Shown: piece by piece, positions 14,969-18,454 of the stretch
Numbering within the stretch: the first letter of the stretch is position 1
Layout of the letters: every line of letters begins with the position of its first letter
Assembly (NCBI GenBank): GCA_035518875.1
Contig: DATIXD010000317.1
Coordinates: 1 to 18,454, forward strand
Reading direction: 5' to 3'
Origin: DATIXD01 sp035518875
Lineage (GTDB): Bacteria > Pseudomonadota > Gammaproteobacteria > Methylococcales > Methylococcaceae
DNA: 18,454 bases
The notes under the pieces: model-generated
Seen by the model: the letters and a program-made list of their open reading frames with translations, nothing else
What the model was told of the DNA's origin: nothing
The model's database searches: none
Made by a program: the position numbers and the translations under genes

Positions 14969-17698
14969 ATGGAACCAAGACAAGAAGCAGGGGTTTCTTC
15001 GGAAAGCACCAATCCCGGCACGATCCGGCAGCCTTTGCCGCCGGGTCCGCATCCTTTCGAGACGGTTTATAAAGAAGAAAACGAACTGATCCAGGAAAAG
15101 AGGAAATCGGCGGGGATTAAACCGTCCGAAGAACTCACGGGACTCGCCTTGTCCGGCGGAGGCATCCGCAGCGCCACCTTCAATTTAGGGGTCTTGCAGG
15201 GGCTGGCCGAGCTGGGGATTTTGAAAAAGTTCGACTACCTCTCCACCGTCTCCGGGGGCGGATACATCGGCAGCTGGCTAACGGCACTGATTAATCGGGA
15301 GGGGCAAGGCGAGATCGGCACGATCGAACCGCAAATCGCCCCCAAGACCAACGACGAGGCCCACCCCGAGCACGCCGCTGTCACTTTCCTGCGCAATTAC
15401 AGCAATTACCTCACGCCGCGCGCCAGCCTGTTCAGCAACGACACGCTGACGGCCGTCACGACCTACCTGCGCAATCTTTTCCTTAACCAGGGCATCGTGA
15501 TCGTCGCCCTCGCGGTGGTGCTGCTCACCCCGCGGCTGATTCAAAACCTGGGGCAAGCACTGAGGGAACCCATGGGGGAGGCACTGCTGCAAGGTTGGCC
15601 ATATTTGCTGTCGGTGGCGTTGCTGGTCGTCGGCGTCGGCGCGATCGGCTACAACCTCGGCTTCACCAAACGCAGCGGCCGGGCGGCCCAGCACAAGCCG
15701 TGGTGGACGGGTACCGTGGGCATCATCGGCATCATCGTGATTCCTGTCGTCGCCGCGGCCTGGATCGATAGTCTCTATCTCCTGAAGTTAGCAAGCGATT
15801 TGAAAGGCGAATTCATGGGACTGTTCTTCGGCACCGGAGCCTTCTATCTACTGCTCTGGATCGTGGGTTACGGGTTCAGTCTTTATTCGGAAAGGGCAGG
15901 CGGCGCTGGCACGAGTCCGGCCGGATCGGAGTCCCTGTGGGAGAAAGCCAATATCGGGGAAACGTTGGAAATGGGGGTGTTCACGTTTCTCGGGGGGGCA
16001 GCCGGCGGTGCTCTTTTCTGGGTGTTCGCCTACCTGATCGACAAATATCTCGCGGGGGACCCTGCCAAACCCTGGTTGGGGGCGGTGCTGGGCGCACCGC
16101 TCGTGGTCGCTATCTTTTCGCTCCTCGTCGTAGTCCATATCGGACTCATGGGGCGTTTGCTCTTGGAGGATCAGCGGGAATGGTGGAGCCGGCTCGGCGC
16201 CTTGCTGCTCGGGGCCATGCTGATTTGGCTGGGCATCTTCGGCTTCGCCGTTCTCGGGCCGTCTCTGCTGATCTGGACCGACCGCTATGTGATGGCCCTG
16301 TTGAGCTCGGGCTGGGTGATCACGACCATCGGCGGCGTGCTCGCGGGCAAGAGCGCAAACACCGGCGGAGAAAACCCCAAGCCATGGCTCGATCTGCTGG
16401 CGAGGTATGCGCCCTATGTCTTCATCATCGGTTTGCTGGCGGCGATCTCCCTGGTCATCCAGGCGGCGCTTTCGGCGCTTGGCGACGGGGTCGCGGGAAA
16501 CGCCGAGCCTTGTCAAGGTTTTTACTGCATCCTGCAGCAACAATCGAAAATGATGAGCGCGGTGAAACCCGACTTGCTCGTCTGGAATACGGCACTGCTT
16601 ACCGGTATCGCCTCCCTTCTCGCGTGGCGCGTCAACGTCAATCTGTTCTCGCTGCATCAATTCTATCGCTACCGCCTGACCCGCGCTTATCTGGGCGCCA
16701 CCAACCGGAAGCGCCACGCCCATCCCTTCACGGGGTTCGACCGGGACGACGATCTGAACTTGAGCGAACTGGACCAGCGCCCTTACCCGATCATCAACAC
16801 CGCAATCAACTTCACGGATGGTGGCGAACTGGCCTGGCAGGACCGCAAAGCGACGTCGTTCGTGTTTACTCCGAAATATTCCGGGTATCAGATTCCGGAT
16901 CCGAACGCGTCCCACGATCCGACGAAAGATCGCTGCTATTACCGCCCCACGGCAGAGTATGCGAAGACGGCTATTGAAGAAATGTCTCTGGGCAGGGCGA
17001 TGGCGATCTCCGGAGCTGCCGCCAGCCCCAACATGGGCTATCACACTTCGCCGGCGTCGGCCTTTTTGCTCACGGTATTCAACGTCCGCCTGGGCCGCTG
17101 GTGCGGCAATCCGAAACATCTAAGCGCCTGGGAAAAGCCCGATCCGGTTTTCGGCTTACGTTATCTGATCAGCGAGCTGCTGGGGTTTTCCGGTCTGAAT
17201 TTGCCCTTTGTTAGCCTCAGCGACGGCGGGCATTTCGAAAACACCGCCATTTATGAATTGGTGCGGCGCAAATGCCGGCGCATCGTGATCTGCGATGCCG
17301 GCGCCGATCCGAATGTGACTTTCGAAGATTTGGGCAATGCGGTCCGCAAGTGTCGCGCCGACTTCGGCGTCGAAATCAGGATTGACCTCTCCTGGCTACA
17401 GCCGGTCGGTGAGAGCAAGCACAGCGCGCGGCACTATGCGGAGGGGACGATCGACTACGGTGCCTATGCGCCGGAGATAAAGGGCGAGAGCAAATTGATC
17501 GTGCTGAAGCCCTCGCTTTCGCTCCAACGCGACGAACCCGCCGATGTCCTGGACTATGCCGCCAGCCACCCGGATTTCCCCCAGCAGCCGACCACCGATC
17601 AGTGGTTCGACGAAGCCCAGTTCGAAAGCTACCGGAAACTGGGTTATCACGCGGTGATGAGCGCAAAAACCGAAGCCCTGCGCGATCTGATGTCATGA
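14969..17698 (+). CDS. Patatin-like phospholipase with large internal membrane domain
   Basis: Patatin-family acyl hydrolase, about 909 residues from the ATG at 14969. That start is chosen because GGAG (14959-14962) lies 6 bases upstream; ATG 14957 and GTG 14861 are in frame but less likely. The oxyanion motif GGGIRS is at 63-68, the nucleophile Ser95 in TVSGGGYIG, and the catalytic Asp752 in LSDGGHFEN. Between Ser95 and Asp752 lies an unusual insertion (about 170-560) with roughly eight to ten hydrophobic segments, for example IVIVALAVVLL, LLSVALLVVGVGAIGY, GIIGIIVIPVVAAAW and FIIGLLAAISLVIQAAL. The patatin fold is thus split around a polytopic membrane domain, placing the active site at a bilayer. 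Expected reaction: release of fatty acids from phospholipids or other acyl lipids. Same strand as the GMC gene and probably co-transcribed with it. Confidence 0.88.
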   Translation: MEPRQEAGVSSESTNPGTIRQPLPPGPHPFETVYKEENELIQEKRKSAGIKPSEELTGLALSGGGIRSATFNLGVLQGLAELGILKKFDYLSTVSGGGYIGSWLTALINREGQGEIGTIEPQIAPKTNDEAHPEHAAVTFLRNYSNYLTPRASLFSNDTLTAVTTYLRNLFLNQGIVIVALAVVLLTPRLIQNLGQALREPMGEALLQGWPYLLSVALLVVGVGAIGYNLGFTKRSGRAAQHKPWWTGTVGIIGIIVIPVVAAAWIDSLYLLKLASDLKGEFMGLFFGTGAFYLLLWIVGYGFSLYSERAGGAGTSPAGSESLWEKANIGETLEMGVFTFLGGAAGGALFWVFAYLIDKYLAGDPAKPWLGAVLGAPLVVAIFSLLVVVHIGLMGRLLLEDQREWWSRLGALLLGAMLIWLGIFGFAVLGPSLLIWTDRYVMALLSSGWVITTIGGVLAGKSANTGGENPKPWLDLLARYAPYVFIIGLLAAISLVIQAALSALGDGVAGNAEPCQGFYCILQQQSKMMSAVKPDLLVWNTALLTGIASLLAWRVNVNLFSLHQFYRYRLTRAYLGATNRKRHAHPFTGFDRDDDLNLSELDQRPYPIINTAINFTDGGELAWQDRKATSFVFTPKYSGYQIPDPNASHDPTKDRCYYRPTAEYAKTAIEEMSLGRAMAISGAAASPNMGYHTSPASAFLLTVFNVRLGRWCGNPKHLSAWEKPDPVFGLRYLISELLGFSGLNLPFVSLSDGGHFENTAIYELVRRKCRRIVICDAGADPNVTFEDLGNAVRKCRADFGVEIRIDLSWLQPVGESKHSARHYAEGTIDYGAYAPEIKGESKLIVLKPSLSLQRDEPADVLDYAASHPDFPQQPTTDQWFDEAQFESYRKLGYHAVMSAKTEALRDLMS

Positions 17699-17797
17699 CC
17701 GGCCATGGCGAGGGGTATTGAAGATAGCTTCGCGTTGACGCGTCGGCCGCATGCGCTTGCACCCAGATTACCAAGCGTAAATGCCGGTTTCGAAGTC

Positions 17798-17884
17798 CCT
17801 TCCCCCGACGGGGGAAGGCTGGGATGGGGGCGATCAAGAAGGCCTTATTGCTCGCCCTCCCCGAGCCCCTCCCGTGGGGAGGGG
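17798..17884. repeat. Compound GC-rich palindromic repeat
   Basis: Two hairpins: CCTTCCCCCG (17798-17807) with CGGGGGAAGG (17809-17818), and CCCCTCCC (17866-17873) with GGGAGGGG (17877-17884), joined by a linker containing GGGATGGGGG. This C-rich/G-rich paired pattern is a familiar type of dispersed intergenic element in high-GC proteobacteria. It fills much of the 278-base gap after the patatin gene, may end the operon transcript, and contains no gene. Confidence 0.6.
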
Positions 17885-17957
17885 AGCATAGGGGGGCACA
17901 AAGGGGTTTGTGAGAGTATGGGTTGGCCGGGGCCGCGTGGGGTTTTGGTGAACGTCG

Positions 17958-17970
17958 TCCTCCGGGAGGA
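17958..17970 (+). promoter_or_regulatory. Ribosome site within a self-complementary sequence
   Basis: TCCTCC (17958-17963) and GGAGGA (17965-17970) are perfectly complementary. The second arm is the Shine-Dalgarno sequence of the gene starting at 17977. A stem of about five pairs could hide it, which would limit translation. The stem is short and there is no other evidence. Confidence 0.3.
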
Positions 17971-17976
17971 TGCCTG

Positions 17977-18454
17977 ATGGAAACAGAATATTTTGGCTCG
18001 GAACAGCTTACCGAAGAGGATCGCGCCTATGCCGGATCGCGCTTTTCCGAGGTGCGGGATGCCCTGTTCGCCAATCCCTATCAAAAACTGTGGGGCGGCG
18101 AAGGCGAACCGCCGCTGCCGATCTACGAAGTCACCCTGGCGAACGTCCTACGCGGCATCCTGCCCTTCGGCAGGCCGCACCTGTTTCGCCAGGCCGTCGA
18201 ACGGACCGTCGACTCTCGCGCGGATCTGCGCTGGGGAGACAATGGGAAGGGGTTCAGGCGCTTGCTGCATCCCAACGGCGTGTGTCTCACCGGCCTTTGG
18301 GAAATCACCGAAGCCAGCGAATATTCCGGCTATTTCAAGAAAGGCAGCCGGGCCCTGGTGGTGGGGCGTTATTCCACCTGTTGCGGCGAGACTCGGCGTG
18401 GCCGCACGCGATCCTTGTCGCTGGCCGGCAAGCTGTTTCCCAGCGTGAACCCGA
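17977..18454 (+). CDS. Possible catalase-fold heme protein, 3' end beyond the window
   Basis: An open frame of 159 codons runs from the ATG at 17977 to the window edge, with GGGAGGA (17964-17970) at ideal spacing. The visible part has a hydrophilic N terminus (METEYFGSEQLTEEDRAYAG), then a region that follows the catalase-fold order: LLHPNGVCLTGLWEIT with His98 as candidate distal histidine, YFKKGSRALVVGRYS with Arg131-Tyr132-Ser133, and RSLSLAGKLFP, comparable to the 'RG-ALKLF' strand of catalase-like proteins. The heme-ligand tyrosine would lie beyond the edge. It may be a catalase-like peroxidase or a catalase-related lipid-hydroperoxide enzyme. This is recognition of a pattern, not a close match; it could instead be an uncharacterised conserved family. 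The repeat upstream suggests a separate transcript. Confidence 0.55.
   Translation, partial: METEYFGSEQLTEEDRAYAGSRFSEVRDALFANPYQKLWGGEGEPPLPIYEVTLANVLRGILPFGRPHLFRQAVERTVDSRADLRWGDNGKGFRRLLHPNGVCLTGLWEITEASEYSGYFKKGSRALVVGRYSTCCGETRRGRTRSLSLAGKLFPSVNP

Noticed and set aside
15848..17119. 423-codon open frame on the minus strand opposite the patatin gene
   Set aside because: A shadow of the plus-strand membrane domain, rich in Arg, Gln and His without a domain pattern.
1..18454. CRISPR arrays, tRNA or rRNA genes, insertion sequences
   Set aside because: I saw no regularly spaced direct repeats, no cloverleaf with a TTCRANY arm, and no transposase or terminal inverted repeats in the window.

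Overview
High-GC proteobacterial chromosome segment. The gene content (membrane-bound formate dehydrogenase of the FdhABC type, DsbB, dodecin, a sigma-54 enhancer-binding protein, a large exported diheme cytochrome c) and the intergenic palindromes suggest a gammaproteobacterium. A methanotroph-like lineage is possible, but no marker gene in the window fixes the taxonomy.

Layout. (1) 1-2677, minus strand: an ABC exporter operon of the MacB/FtsX type, an ATPase overlapping a long permease that runs off the left edge. (2) 2731-7167, plus strand: a formate dehydrogenase operon with an intact-looking sigma-70 promoter, an intact small Tat-signal protein and an intact small lipoprotein, but all three structural subunits are broken. 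The alpha subunit lacks its catalytic N-terminal part and carries further frameshifts. The beta subunit carries two frameshifts that cancel each other. The gamma subunit has an early stop codon and has lost its membrane core. A complete Uma2-family nuclease gene sits between alpha and beta. (3) 7179-7971: dodecin and DsbB, separated by a REP-like palindrome. (4) 7972-8569: a stretch with no confident gene. (5) 8570-9940: a sigma-54-dependent regulator with a degenerate receiver domain. (6) 9941-10312: a textbook sigma-54 control region with upstream dyads, an IHF consensus and a -24/-12 promoter. (7) 10313-17698: an 845-residue diheme cytochrome c of apparent RoxA/MauG type, a GMC flavoprotein and a patatin-like phospholipase with a large membrane domain. 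(8) 17977 to the right edge: the start of a protein that looks like a catalase-fold heme protein.

How the parts may work together. The regulator at 8570 is the natural activator of the cytochrome-GMC-patatin unit, because the dyads, IHF site and -24/-12 promoter lie exactly between them. An acyl hydrolase, a diheme protein resembling lipid/isoprenoid dioxygenases, a GMC oxidoreductase and a catalase-like protein together suggest inducible oxidation of membrane or exogenous lipids or isoprenoids, in the manner of oxylipins. This is an inference from family resemblance and gene order only.

The damage in the fdh genes is unlikely to be general sequencing error: the neighbouring 456-, 845-, 624- and about 909-codon genes are all uninterrupted. 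The fdh locus therefore looks like a real, recently decaying operon, although a local assembly fault cannot be excluded.
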